From: Gammaproteobacteria bacterium | GTDB taxonomy: Bacteria > Pseudomonadota > Gammaproteobacteria > Steroidobacterales > Steroidobacteraceae | Reading direction: 5' to 3' | Length of the DNA stretch: 64,000 nucleotides | Assembly: GCA_003132025.1 (NCBI GenBank) | Contig: PKWJ01000018.1 | Coordinates: forward strand, 83,403-147,402 | In this document: piece by piece, positions 10,168-19,507 of the stretch | How positions within the stretch are numbered: position 1 is the first letter of the stretch | Layout of the letters: every line of letters begins with the position of its first letter | Notes under the pieces: model-generated | The model's database searches: none | The model's input: the letters and a program-made list of their open reading frames with translations, nothing else | Told to the model about the DNA's origin: nothing | Position numbers and translations under genes: made by a program

Positions 10168-11403
10168 TCAGTTGGCGGCGCCCGGGTCGATTACCGCCCC
10201 GATGGGCACCCACCCCCGGCCGTCGAATTTCATCAGGAACAGTTGATGTACCGGCTGATAGTCGCCGGGACTGGTGTTGAGTCTGATTCCGGGACGCAGC
10301 ATCCCGAGCTCCATATCCAGGTGCGCGGCCTGCTGCATGACGTTGGCGCGCGTCAGATTGTCGCCGCATCGTCGCAGCACCTCGACCAGCGCCTCGGCGC
10401 GCTCGTAGCCGGCGACATTGTTCTGATCGCGCAAGCTGGCGTCCCGGTTGTACTGCTGCATCCAGTCCACGAACTCGCGCACCGCCGGATCGCTTCGGGC
10501 CTGCGGTTCCAGCCAGCCTTTGGAGCGCGCATTGGTGATGATGCCCACGGCCTTGGCAAGTCCGGCCGGTTCCAGAAACGCGGCGGTCGATAGCGATGCG
10601 TTGGCGATGAACTGCAGCGGATGCCAGTCGAGATCGTAGGCCTTGCGAATCGCCTGCGTAGCAAACGGCCCGATGGCAAAGTTGAGAAACACATCGGCGC
10701 CGGAAGCCTTGAGCGCGGTGAGCTGCGGATCGACACTGCCGTCCGCGGCCCGGTACGACATCCGGCTGACCACCATGGAGGACGAGCGCGGCCCCAGCCC
10801 ATCGAGCACTCCCGCCAGATATTCTCTCCCGGCATCGTCGTCGGCATACAGGATCGCGATCCTGGCATTGGGTTTGCTTTGCAGGATGTAGCTTGCGTAC
10901 GCCAGCCCCTCGGTGCGGAAGCTGGCAAAAAAACCCATGGTCCACGGGAAATGCGCCGGATCGTTGAACACCGTGGAACTGGAGTCGACGAACAGTTGCG
11001 GCACGTGCTGCTCATTCAGATAAGGGCGGATCGCAAGATTGGTCTCGGTCCCCAGTGAACCGAAGATCAGCAGCACACCATCGTGCTGCACCAGGCCGCG
11101 CGCCAGCTCGAGGGAATTGGCCGCCTCGGAGCCGTTATCGACGCTGATGAACGTGATCTTGCGGCCGTTGACGCCGCCATGATCGTTGATCATCCGAAAG
11201 TAGGCGGCCTCGGCGCGGCCGATGGCGCCATAAGCTTGCGCCCAGCCGCTGTAGGTCATGATGTTGCCGATTTTCAGTTCGGTGTCGGACGCGCCAGGGT
11301 CGTACGACTTCTGCGCCTGCGCGCTGAAGGATAGCGCCAGGCTGGCCACCAGACTTAAGGCGATGAGGCGCCGGAATTGATTAACTGATTGTTTAGTAAA
11401 CAT
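10168..11403 (-). CDS. Branched-chain amino-acid-type ABC transporter substrate-binding protein
   Basis: Start MFTKQSVNQFRRLIALSLVASLALSFSAQAQ (signal peptide) at 11403; LKIGNIMTYSGWAQAYG...AEAAYFRMINDHGGVNGRKI typical of the Leu/Ile/Val-binding family. The upstream extension in the ORF track overlaps lexA and is rejected. Confidence 0.88.
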   Translation of the reverse strand: MFTKQSVNQFRRLIALSLVASLALSFSAQAQKSYDPGASDTELKIGNIMTYSGWAQAYGAIGRAEAAYFRMINDHGGVNGRKITFISVDNGSEAANSLELARGLVQHDGVLLIFGSLGTETNLAIRPYLNEQHVPQLFVDSSSTVFNDPAHFPWTMGFFASFRTEGLAYASYILQSKPNARIAILYADDDAGREYLAGVLDGLGPRSSSMVVSRMSYRAADGSVDPQLTALKASGADVFLNFAIGPFATQAIRKAYDLDWHPLQFIANASLSTAAFLEPAGLAKAVGIITNARSKGWLEPQARSDPAVREFVDWMQQYNRDASLRDQNNVAGYERAEALVEVLRRCGDNLTRANVMQQAAHLDMELGMLRPGIRLNTSPGDYQPVHQLFLMKFDGRGWVPIGAVIDPGAAN

Positions 11404-11448
11404 TTTAATCTGTGAGGATATCGCGGCTGATTTTCCGGATGCAAACCG

Positions 11449-11470
11449 ATACCATACAAACGTATGGTAT
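11449..11470. promoter_or_regulatory. Candidate LexA operator: perfect inverted repeat ATACCATAC-AAAC-GTATGGTAT
   Basis: 9-bp perfect arms with 4-nt spacer; the lexA ATG (11464) lies inside the right arm. Confidence 0.7.
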
Positions 11471-12147
11471 TCGACTCCCTGCCCTCCTTGAGCCCGCGCC
11501 AGCAGCAGATCCTGCGGCTCATCAGCCAGTTCATGCTGCGTCATGGCCTGCCGCCCACGCGCGCCGATCTGGCGCGCGCACTGCGGCTGCGTAATCGCCA
11601 GGGCATCGACCAGCATCTGCGCGCCATCGAGCGCAAGGGCTACCTGCAGCTCGAGCCGGGCATCGCGCGCGGCATTCGCCTGCTGCACGGCGCCTCCACT
11701 GCTACCACCGCGGCCGCCACCACCGCGGCCGCCACCGCCGCGGCCAACACGTTGTTGCTGCCGCTGTATGGCCGCGTTGCCGCCGGCGGTCCCACACTGG
11801 CACAGAGCAATATCGAGGAGACGATCGCGATCGATCGCGCCCTGTTTCGTCCGCGCGCGGACTTTCTGCTGCGCGTCCATGGCCAGAGCATGCGCGATGC
11901 CGGCATCGCGCATCGCGACATTCTCGCCGTGCATCGCACACCGCAGGCCATCAATGGCCAGATCGTGGTCGCACGCCTGGGCGATGAGGCCACGGTCAAG
12001 TACTACCACCGTCGCGGACCGCTGCTGCGGCTGGAGCCCGCCAATCCCGAATTCGCACCGCTCGAGATCGATCTGCGCCGCGAGCCCTGTGAGATCGAAG
12101 GCATCGTCGTCGGCAGCGTGCGCACCGAACTGCCGAGCCGCAGCTGA
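11464..12147 (+). CDS. lexA: LexA repressor (paralogue type associated with the imuAB-dnaE2 cassette)
   Basis: LSPRQQQILRLISQF winged-helix start; cleavage region GRVAAGGP, catalytic Ser GQSMRDAGI, catalytic Lys DEATVKYY. Confidence 0.95.
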   Translation: MVFDSLPSLSPRQQQILRLISQFMLRHGLPPTRADLARALRLRNRQGIDQHLRAIERKGYLQLEPGIARGIRLLHGASTATTAAATTAAATAAANTLLLPLYGRVAAGGPTLAQSNIEETIAIDRALFRPRADFLLRVHGQSMRDAGIAHRDILAVHRTPQAINGQIVVARLGDEATVKYYHRRGPLLRLEPANPEFAPLEIDLRREPCEIEGIVVGSVRTELPSRS

Positions 12148-12159
12148 CGGAAAGCCGCC

Positions 12160-12813
12160 GTGAGCATTCCCCTGCCCATTGGCTCACAGCGCACGCAGAC
12201 GCTCGAGCAACTCGCGCGACTGTGCCGCAACGCCGAGTCAGGCCGCGCTCCCTGGCTGGCCGCGCCTTCGGGCTTCACTGAACTCGATGCCAGTCTGCCC
12301 GGAGGCGGCTGGCCGATCGGCGCCATCGCCGAGCTGATGAGCGATGCGATCGGCATCGGGGAGCTGAGTTTATTAGTGCCGGTCTTGTCCAGGCTGGCGC
12401 GCGCCGGTCGTTATATCGCGTGCATCGCCCCGCCTTACCTGCCGTATGCGCCGGCGCTGGCGCAACGGGGCGTGCCGCTCGAGCGCGTGCTGCTGATCCA
12501 GACCTGCAGCCTGCAGCAATCCTTGTGGGCCACCGAGCAGGCACTGCGCTGCCCGGCGGTCGGCGCCGTGCTCGGCTGGCCGGCGTATATCGTCGACAAG
12601 AACGTGCGCCGCCTGCAGCTTGCGGCCGAGGCCGGCGGCAGCCTCGGCATCCTTTATCGGCCGCCCGAGGCCGCGCTCGAATCTTCGCCGGCCGCCTTGC
12701 GGCTGCGACTGCACGCCATGCCCGAGGGCCTCGCGGTCGAGATCCAGAAGTCGCGCGGCGGTCGTGCCGGCCTGACGCTGCGGGTAGGAGTCGCACCCAC
12801 GGTTGTGGCATGA
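12160..12813 (+). CDS. imuA: ImuA translesion synthesis-associated protein (RecA/SulA-like)
   Basis: Position between lexA and imuB; LDASLPGGGWPIGAIAELMSD...LLVPVLSRLARAGRYIACIAPPYLPYAPAL pattern typical of ImuA. Confidence 0.9.
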   Translation: MSIPLPIGSQRTQTLEQLARLCRNAESGRAPWLAAPSGFTELDASLPGGGWPIGAIAELMSDAIGIGELSLLVPVLSRLARAGRYIACIAPPYLPYAPALAQRGVPLERVLLIQTCSLQQSLWATEQALRCPAVGAVLGWPAYIVDKNVRRLQLAAEAGGSLGILYRPPEAALESSPAALRLRLHAMPEGLAVEIQKSRGGRAGLTLRVGVAPTVVA

Positions 12814-14075
12814 ACGCCGGGCTGTGGCTCTGCATACGCTTACCGCGGCTGGCGCATGAAGTCGGCATCGCGGCCGCCGCCGAGCAGGCGGCTATGGAAC
12901 GGCTGGCGGCCTGGGCCTATCAATGGAGCAGCCTGGTCAGCTATCGCCTGGCCGACGGGCCGCTGCTGTGGCTCGAGCTCGCCGCCAGCCGCACCCTGTT
13001 TGGCGGTCATGCGGCATTGCTGGCGAACATCGAAGCCGGACTCACGCAGCTGGGTTACAGCCATGCATGCGCGCTCGCGCCCTCGCCCGCCGGCGCGGCG
13101 CTGTTGACCCAGGTCGGGCAGCAGCGCTGCGTGATCACGCACTCGCAGCTGCGCTCGCGGCTCGATTCGCTGCCGCTGGCGCTGCTGGCGCTGCCGCCGG
13201 ATGTGCTGGCCGCGCTGCAGTCGGCGGGATTGCGCCGCATCGGCCAGCTGCTGGAGCTGCCGGCCGCGGCGATCGCGCGCCGTTTTGGACCTGCGGCCAG
13301 TCTCTACCTGCAGCGGCTGTGCGGCGCGGCGAGCGATCCGCGGCCGGCCTGGCGCATGCCCGCGACCTATAGCGCGCGATTCGAATTCGCCGGTGAAGTG
13401 CACGATACGACCGCGATGCTGTTTCCGCTGCGGCGGCTGCTGCTGGAATTCCAGGGTTACCTGCGCGGCCGCGACTGCGCGGTGCTGCGTTTCACGCTTG
13501 AATTCGAGCACTATCGCCATGCCGCGAGTAGCGTGACCATCGGCATGTCCGCGCCGGCGCGCGATGCGGCACAGTTCCTGCTGCTGGCGCGTGAGCGCCT
13601 GCAGAGCCTGGCACTGCCGGCCGCGGTGAGCGCGCTGCGCCTGCAGGCACTCGAATTCACCGCGGCATCCGTCGTGCAGGCGGATTTCTTCGGCAGCGAT
13701 GCGCAGCAGCTGCAGCAACTGCAGTTGCTGCTCGATCGGCTGCAGGCTCGTCTTGGCGACCAGCAGGTGCGCGGCCTTAGCTCTGCCGCCGATCACCGGC
13801 CGGAGCGCGGCTGGCATTTCGTCACGCCGCAGCAGTCGACGCCGGGCCCGGATACACGGTCACCGGCGCGGCCCTGCACGCTGCTGCACAATCCGCGGCG
13901 CATCGAGCCGCCGGCAACGCTGCTGAGCGGACCGGAGCGCATCGAGAGCGGCTGGTGGGACGGCGGCGATGCGAGCCGCGACTACTATGTCGCGCGCGCC
14001 GCGGACGGCGCACGCTGGTGGGTGTTTCAGGACCTGGCCGGGGGTGGCTGGTATCTGCAGGGACTGTGGACTTGA
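12810..14075 (+). CDS. imuB: ImuB, catalytically inactive Y-family polymerase-like protein
   Basis: MNAGLWLCIRLPRLAHEV; Y-family-like palm/fingers; C-terminal WWDGGDASRDYYVARAADGARWWVFQDLAGGGWYLQGLW; overlaps imuA stop. Confidence 0.92.
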   Translation: MNAGLWLCIRLPRLAHEVGIAAAAEQAAMERLAAWAYQWSSLVSYRLADGPLLWLELAASRTLFGGHAALLANIEAGLTQLGYSHACALAPSPAGAALLTQVGQQRCVITHSQLRSRLDSLPLALLALPPDVLAALQSAGLRRIGQLLELPAAAIARRFGPAASLYLQRLCGAASDPRPAWRMPATYSARFEFAGEVHDTTAMLFPLRRLLLEFQGYLRGRDCAVLRFTLEFEHYRHAASSVTIGMSAPARDAAQFLLLARERLQSLALPAAVSALRLQALEFTAASVVQADFFGSDAQQLQQLQLLLDRLQARLGDQQVRGLSSAADHRPERGWHFVTPQQSTPGPDTRSPARPCTLLHNPRRIEPPATLLSGPERIESGWWDGGDASRDYYVARAADGARWWVFQDLAGGGWYLQGLWT

Positions 14076-14089
14076 GCCGGGCAGCCGCC

Positions 14090-17000
14090 ATGAGCGCCTA
14101 CGCCGAGCTGCATGCCCTGAGTAACTTCAGCTTCCTGCGCGGCGCCTCGCATCCGGCCGAGCTCATCACGCAGGCGCACGCGCTCGGCTATCGCGCGCTG
14201 GCACTGACCGACGAATGCTCGCTCGCCGGCGTGGTGCGCGCCCACGAGGCGCTGCGCGATCTGCGCGGCGCCGCCTTCAGACTCATCATCGGCACCGAGT
14301 TTCGCGCCTCCTGTGGCCTGAAACTGGTGCTGCTGGCGCCGTCGCAGCGTGCCTATGGGCAGATTTGCCAGCTCATCACGCTCGGCCGACGGCGCTCGAA
14401 GAAAGGCGAGTATCGCCTGGCGCGATCGGATTTCGAATCCGGACTGGAAGACTGCCTGGCGCTGTGGATTGCGCCGCGCGAGCCGGAACCGAAGCAGGCC
14501 GCGTGGCTGCGCGAATTCTTTCCGGCGCGCGGCTGGCTGGCGGTGGAGCTGCATCGCGCCGCCGATGATGCCGGGCGGCTCGCCGCCGCGCTGGCGCTGG
14601 CGCGCACCAGCGGCCTGCCCGCGATCGCCAGCGGCGACGTGCACATGCATGCACGCGGCCGGCGCGCATTGCAGGACGTGCTGACCGCGGTACGCCATGG
14701 CTGCACCATCGATCAGACCGGCTGGCGGCTGTACCCGAACGCCGAGCGGCGTCTGCGCTCGCTGCCGGAACTGCAGCAACTGTATCCGCCGGCGCTGCTC
14801 GATGAGAGCGTCGCCGTCGCCGAGCGCTGCAGCTTCTCACTGTCGCAGCTGCGCTATGAGTATCCGCCCGAACTGGTGCCGGAGGGACTTACGGCCGGCG
14901 AGCATCTGCGCGCCCTGACCGAGGCCGGTATCACGCGCCGCTGGCCGCGCGGCATTCCGGCTGCGATCCGTGAAACCATCGAGCGCGAGCTGGCGCTGAT
15001 CGTGGAACTGCGCTACGAGCATTTTTTCCTGACCGTACACGATGTGGTCGAATACGCGCGGCGGGAAAACATCCTGTGCCAGGGGCGCGGCTCGGCCGCC
15101 AATTCCGCGGTCTGCTATGCGCTCGGCATCACCGAGATCGATCCGGCACGCATGCAGCTGCTGTTCGAGCGCTTCATCAGCCGCGAGCGCAACGAGCCGC
15201 CGGACATCGACGTCGACTTCGAGCACGAACGACGCGAAGAGGTGGTGCAGTACATCTACCGCAAGTACGGCCGCGAGCGCGCCGCACTGGCGGCGACCGT
15301 GATCTGCTATCGCACTCGCAGCGCGGTGCGCGATGTCGGCCGCGCGCTCGGCGTCGCCGACGCCGATATCGACCGCTTGACGCGGCTGCACGTGTGGTGG
15401 GATGAGCCGGGCGAGATACAGCGTAAATTTGCCGCCGATGAGCTCGGCATCGAGCCCGCGCGCCTGTACCGGCTGATGCGGCTGGTGCGCGAACTGATCG
15501 GCTTCCCGCGCCACCTGTCGCAGCACGTAGGCGGCTTCGTGATTTCCGGCGAGCCGCTCAGCGCCCTGGTGCCGGTGGAGAACGCCGCCATGCCGGACCG
15601 CACCGTCATCCAGTGGGACAAGGACGATCTGGAGTCGCTCGGCCTGCTCAAGGTCGACGTGCTCGCACTCGGCATGCTGACGGCGATGCACCGCTGCTTC
15701 GAGCTGATCGAGCGCTACCGCGGCGTGCGGCTGCGCATGCAGGACATTCCGTCGAAGGATAGCGCCACCTTCGACATGATCTGCCGCGCCGAGACCATAG
15801 GCGTGTTCCAGATCGAATCGCGCGCGCAGATGAGCATGCTGCCGCGCCTGCAGCCGCGCAATTTCTATGACCTGGTGATCGAAGTGGCGATCGTGCGGCC
15901 CGGCCCGATCCAGGGCGACATGGTGCATCCGTACCTGCAGCGCCGTGAAGATCCGCACAGCGTCAGCTACCCGAGCGAGGCGCTCAGAAGCGTGCTGCAG
16001 CGAACCCTCGGCGTGCCGATCTTCCAGGAGCAGGTAATGCAGATCGCGGTGGTGGCCGCGGATTTCACCCCCGGAGATGCCGACGGGCTGCGCCGTGCGA
16101 TGGCCGCCTGGAAGCGGCGCGGCGGACTCGAACCCTACCGCGAGCGGCTGTTGTCCGGCATGGCCAGGAACGGTTACAGCAGTGAATTCGCCGAGCAGAT
16201 CTACAAGCAGATCCTGGGCTTCGGCGAATACGGTTTTCCCGAGTCCCATGCCGCCTCGTTCGCGCTGCTGACCTACATCTCCTCCTGGCTCAAATGCCAC
16301 GAACCGGCCGCCTTCGCCGCAGCGCTGATCAACAGCCAGCCGATGGGATTTTATTCCCCGGCGCAGATCACGCAGGATGTGCGCCGCAACGGCGTGGCGG
16401 TGCGGCCGGTCGATGTCGGCATCAGCGACTGGGACTGCACGCTCGAACCCGGCAGCGCTGCAGCGGGGGACGCTGCACCGGGACAGCAGCCGGCGCTGCG
16501 GCTGGGGCTACGGTTGGTGCGCGGCCTGCCGCGCACCGATGCCGAGCGCATCGTGGCCGAGCGCGCACGGCAACGCTTCGCCAGCATCGATGAACTCGCC
16601 GCGCGCGCCCAGCTGTCGCGGCGCTCGATCCAGGCGCTGGCGGCCGCCGGCGCGCTTGGGCCCTTAAGCTCGCACCGCCACGACGCCAGCTGGCAGGCGC
16701 TGGGCGTTGAACGGCTGCCTGGCCTCATCGCCGGCTTGTCGGCCAGTGAGCCGAAGGCTGCGCTGCCGGCACCGACCGAGAGCCAGAATATCCTCGCCGA
16801 TTACCGGCACCTGGGCCTGACCACCGGCCGTCATCCGCTGGCGCTGCTGCGCCCGGCGCTGATCCGCAGGGGCTTTCGCAGCAGCAGCGATCTGCAGCGA
16901 CTCGCCGACGGCAGCAGCGTGCGGGTCGGAGGCCTGGTGACGCACATGCAGCAGCCGGCCACCGCCTCGGGCGTGGTGTTCGCATCGCTGGAGGATGAGA

Positions 17001-17194
17001 CCGGCATCGTCAATATCATCCTGTGGCCGAAGGTATTCATGGCGCAGCGCCGCTGCGCGCTCGAATCGAGCCTGCTGGTGGTCGAAGGCACGCTGCAGAG
17101 GCGCGATCGCGTCGCGCACGTGATCGCGCAGCGACTGCACAATCGCTCGGCGTGGCTGGGTGGAATACGCCGAGACTCACGGGATTTTCATTAG
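14090..17194 (+). CDS. dnaE2: Error-prone DNA polymerase DnaE2
   Basis: PHP domain start MSAYAELHALSNFSFLRGASHPAEL; catalytic PPDIDVDFEHERREEVVQYIY; downstream of imuB. Confidence 0.96.
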   Translation: MSAYAELHALSNFSFLRGASHPAELITQAHALGYRALALTDECSLAGVVRAHEALRDLRGAAFRLIIGTEFRASCGLKLVLLAPSQRAYGQICQLITLGRRRSKKGEYRLARSDFESGLEDCLALWIAPREPEPKQAAWLREFFPARGWLAVELHRAADDAGRLAAALALARTSGLPAIASGDVHMHARGRRALQDVLTAVRHGCTIDQTGWRLYPNAERRLRSLPELQQLYPPALLDESVAVAERCSFSLSQLRYEYPPELVPEGLTAGEHLRALTEAGITRRWPRGIPAAIRETIERELALIVELRYEHFFLTVHDVVEYARRENILCQGRGSAANSAVCYALGITEIDPARMQLLFERFISRERNEPPDIDVDFEHERREEVVQYIYRKYGRERAALAATVICYRTRSAVRDVGRALGVADADIDRLTRLHVWWDEPGEIQRKFAADELGIEPARLYRLMRLVRELIGFPRHLSQHVGGFVISGEPLSALVPVENAAMPDRTVIQWDKDDLESLGLLKVDVLALGMLTAMHRCFELIERYRGVRLRMQDIPSKDSATFDMICRAETIGVFQIESRAQMSMLPRLQPRNFYDLVIEVAIVRPGPIQGDMVHPYLQRREDPHSVSYPSEALRSVLQRTLGVPIFQEQVMQIAVVAADFTPGDADGLRRAMAAWKRRGGLEPYRERLLSGMARNGYSSEFAEQIYKQILGFGEYGFPESHAASFALLTYISSWLKCHEPAAFAAALINSQPMGFYSPAQITQDVRRNGVAVRPVDVGISDWDCTLEPGSAAAGDAAPGQQPALRLGLRLVRGLPRTDAERIVAERARQRFASIDELAARAQLSRRSIQALAAAGALGPLSSHRHDASWQALGVERLPGLIAGLSASEPKAALPAPTESQNILADYRHLGLTTGRHPLALLRPALIRRGFRSSSDLQRLADGSSVRVGGLVTHMQQPATASGVVFASLEDETGIVNIILWPKVFMAQRRCALESSLLVVEGTLQRRDRVAHVIAQRLHNRSAWLGGIRRDSRDFH

Positions 17195-17247
17195 ACCCGA
17201 ATGACCTGCGATACACTTTCAGGACGGTACCCCGACTCTGCTGGAAA

Positions 17248-19497
17248 ATGAATAACAACTCATTGCATTCAGTGCTCGCCGCCTGTTGCCTGGCCGCCTG
17301 CCGGATCGCATCGGCCCAGCAGGCAACCGACCACCCGCTCTACCTGGCAGGTCCGCAGATTCCGGTCGAGCAGCGCGTGGACAGCCTCATCGACAGCATG
17401 ACGCTGGAGGAGAAGGCCTCGCAGCTGGGCAATGTCGCGCCCGCCATCCCGCGGCTGCAGGTGCCGCGCTACAACTGGTGGAATGAAGGCTTGCACGGCG
17501 TCGCGCGCGCCGGCGTCGCCACGGTATTTCCCCAGGCGATCGGCATGGCAGCGACCTTCGACGCGCCGCTGCTGCACCAGGTGGGCGATGTCATCAGCAC
17601 CGAGTTTCGCGCCAAGTACTACCAGGCGCTTGAACCGGACGGCTCCGCCCAGTATTACGGCCTGACCGTATGGTCCCCCAACATCAACATCTTTCGCGAC
17701 CCGCGCTGGGGCCGGGGCCAGGAAACCTACGGCGAGGATCCATACCTGACAGCGCGTCTTGGCGTGGCCTTCGTCACCGGCCTGCAGGGCGATGACCCGC
17801 GATACCTCAAAACCGTGGCGACGCCAAAGCATTTTGCCGTGCACAGCGGCCCTGAATCGACCCGTCACACGGTGGACGTGCATGCTTCCCGGCACGATAT
17901 GGAAGACACCTACCTGCCCGCGTTTCGCGCCACCGTCATGGAAGCCAAAGCACAGTCCGTCATGTGCGCCTACAACTCCCTGAACGGCCAGCCGGCGTGC
18001 GCCAACACCGATCTGCTGCAACAGCACTTGCGTGATGATTGGGGCTTCCAGGGCTACGTGGTGTCGGACTGCGGCGCGGTAGCCGATGTGTTCAACGCCC
18101 ACCACTACGCGGCCGCGCCGGAGCAAGGTGTGACGGCGGTATTCGAGGCCGGCACGGATCTGATCTGCGGCGACTACCGCAGACATATGACCACCGAGCC
18201 GGACGCGATAGTCAGCGCGGTGCGCAGCGGCATGCTGCCGCAAGCCGTCATCGATCGCGCGCTGCGCCGGCTGTTCAGCGCCCGCTTCCGGCTCGGCCTG
18301 TTCGATCCGGCCGCATCGGTGCCCTATTCCAGCCTGTCGGCCGCGGACAACGACACCGAAGCGCATCGCCAGCTGGCGCTGCGCATGGCGCGCGAATCGA
18401 TAGTGCTGCTGAAGAACCGCGACCACCTGCTGCCGCTGACAGCGGCCCCGAAGTCGATCGCGGTCATCGGTCCGAATGCCGATAGCCTGGATGCGCTGCT
18501 GGGCAACTACCATGGCACCCCGTCACGGCCGGTCACCGTGCTGGCAGGAATCCGGCAGCGCTTTCCAGGCGCGAGCGTGAGCTACGTCGAAGGCACAGGC
18601 CTGATCGGTCCCGCAGCAACGCCCGGCCAGGACGATCGCAAGGCACTCGACGCGGCGCGCGCGGCAGATCTCGTGGTCGTGGTCCTGGGCCTGTCCGCCA
18701 ACGTCGAAGGTGAAGAGATGAAGGTCGAAGCCGCCGGGTTCGCCGGCGGCGATCGCAGCTCCATCGACCTGCCGGCGCCGCAGCAACAGTTGCTGCAGCG
18801 GATCCACGCGCTGGGAAAGCCCACGGTGCTGGTGCTGATGAACGGCAGTGCGCTGGCGATCAATTGGGCCGACGCTCATGTGGCTGCGATCCTGGACGCC
18901 TGGTATCCCGGAGAGGAAGGCGGCACGGCGCTGGCCGAGGCGATCGCGGGCGATTTTTCCCCCGCCGGCCGTTTGCCGGTGACCTTTTACCGCTCGGTCG
19001 CGCAACTGCCGGCATTCGACGATTACTCGATGCGCGGCCGCACTTACCGCTATTTCGACGGCGAAGCGCTCTATCCGTTCGGCTATGGGCTGAGCTACAC
19101 GACGTTCAGCTACCGCAACGCGCACGCCGATCGCAGTGAAATCTCCGCATCGCAATCGGTGACGATCTCGGCGCAGGTGACCAATGCCGGCGCGCTCGCC
19201 GGCGACGAGGTGGTACAGCTGTATCTGAGTCGTCCGGGCGTTGCCGGAGCGCCGCTGCGCGCGCTGCGCGGCTTCAGCCGTATCCACCTGGAACGCGGAC
19301 AGACGCAGACGGTGCAGTTCGTGCTTCGTGACCGCGACCTGGATGTGGTCGATGCCGAAGGCGCGCATCGTATCGTTGCCGGCAAGGTCGAGGTTTGGAT
19401 CGGCGGCGGTCAGCCGGCGGCGCGCGCGGGTCTAGCAGCAACCGCCGGTGCGCGGACCCGATTCACTATCACCAGCTCGGCGACGCTGCCGGACTGA
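17248..19497 (+). CDS. Secreted glycoside hydrolase family 3 (beta-glucosidase/beta-xylosidase-like)
   Basis: Signal-peptide-like N-terminus; YNWWNEGLHGVARAG, KHFAVHSGPE, VVSDCGAVADV (nucleophile region); C-terminal fibronectin-III-like domain. Confidence 0.92.
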   Translation: MNNNSLHSVLAACCLAACRIASAQQATDHPLYLAGPQIPVEQRVDSLIDSMTLEEKASQLGNVAPAIPRLQVPRYNWWNEGLHGVARAGVATVFPQAIGMAATFDAPLLHQVGDVISTEFRAKYYQALEPDGSAQYYGLTVWSPNINIFRDPRWGRGQETYGEDPYLTARLGVAFVTGLQGDDPRYLKTVATPKHFAVHSGPESTRHTVDVHASRHDMEDTYLPAFRATVMEAKAQSVMCAYNSLNGQPACANTDLLQQHLRDDWGFQGYVVSDCGAVADVFNAHHYAAAPEQGVTAVFEAGTDLICGDYRRHMTTEPDAIVSAVRSGMLPQAVIDRALRRLFSARFRLGLFDPAASVPYSSLSAADNDTEAHRQLALRMARESIVLLKNRDHLLPLTAAPKSIAVIGPNADSLDALLGNYHGTPSRPVTVLAGIRQRFPGASVSYVEGTGLIGPAATPGQDDRKALDAARAADLVVVVLGLSANVEGEEMKVEAAGFAGGDRSSIDLPAPQQQLLQRIHALGKPTVLVLMNGSALAINWADAHVAAILDAWYPGEEGGTALAEAIAGDFSPAGRLPVTFYRSVAQLPAFDDYSMRGRTYRYFDGEALYPFGYGLSYTTFSYRNAHADRSEISASQSVTISAQVTNAGALAGDEVVQLYLSRPGVAGAPLRALRGFSRIHLERGQTQTVQFVLRDRDLDVVDAEGAHRIVAGKVEVWIGGGQPAARAGLAATAGARTRFTITSSATLPD

Positions 19498-19507
19498 TCG
19501 GCGCCCC

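Noticed and set aside
11404-12009. N-terminal extension of the binding-protein ORF (10168..12009)
   Set aside because: The extension is antisense to lexA; a classical signal peptide starts at 11403.
14837-16300. 487-aa minus-strand ORF opposite dnaE2
   Set aside because: Antisense to conserved DnaE2 catalytic core; composition (His/Gln/Arg-rich) typical of shadow ORFs.
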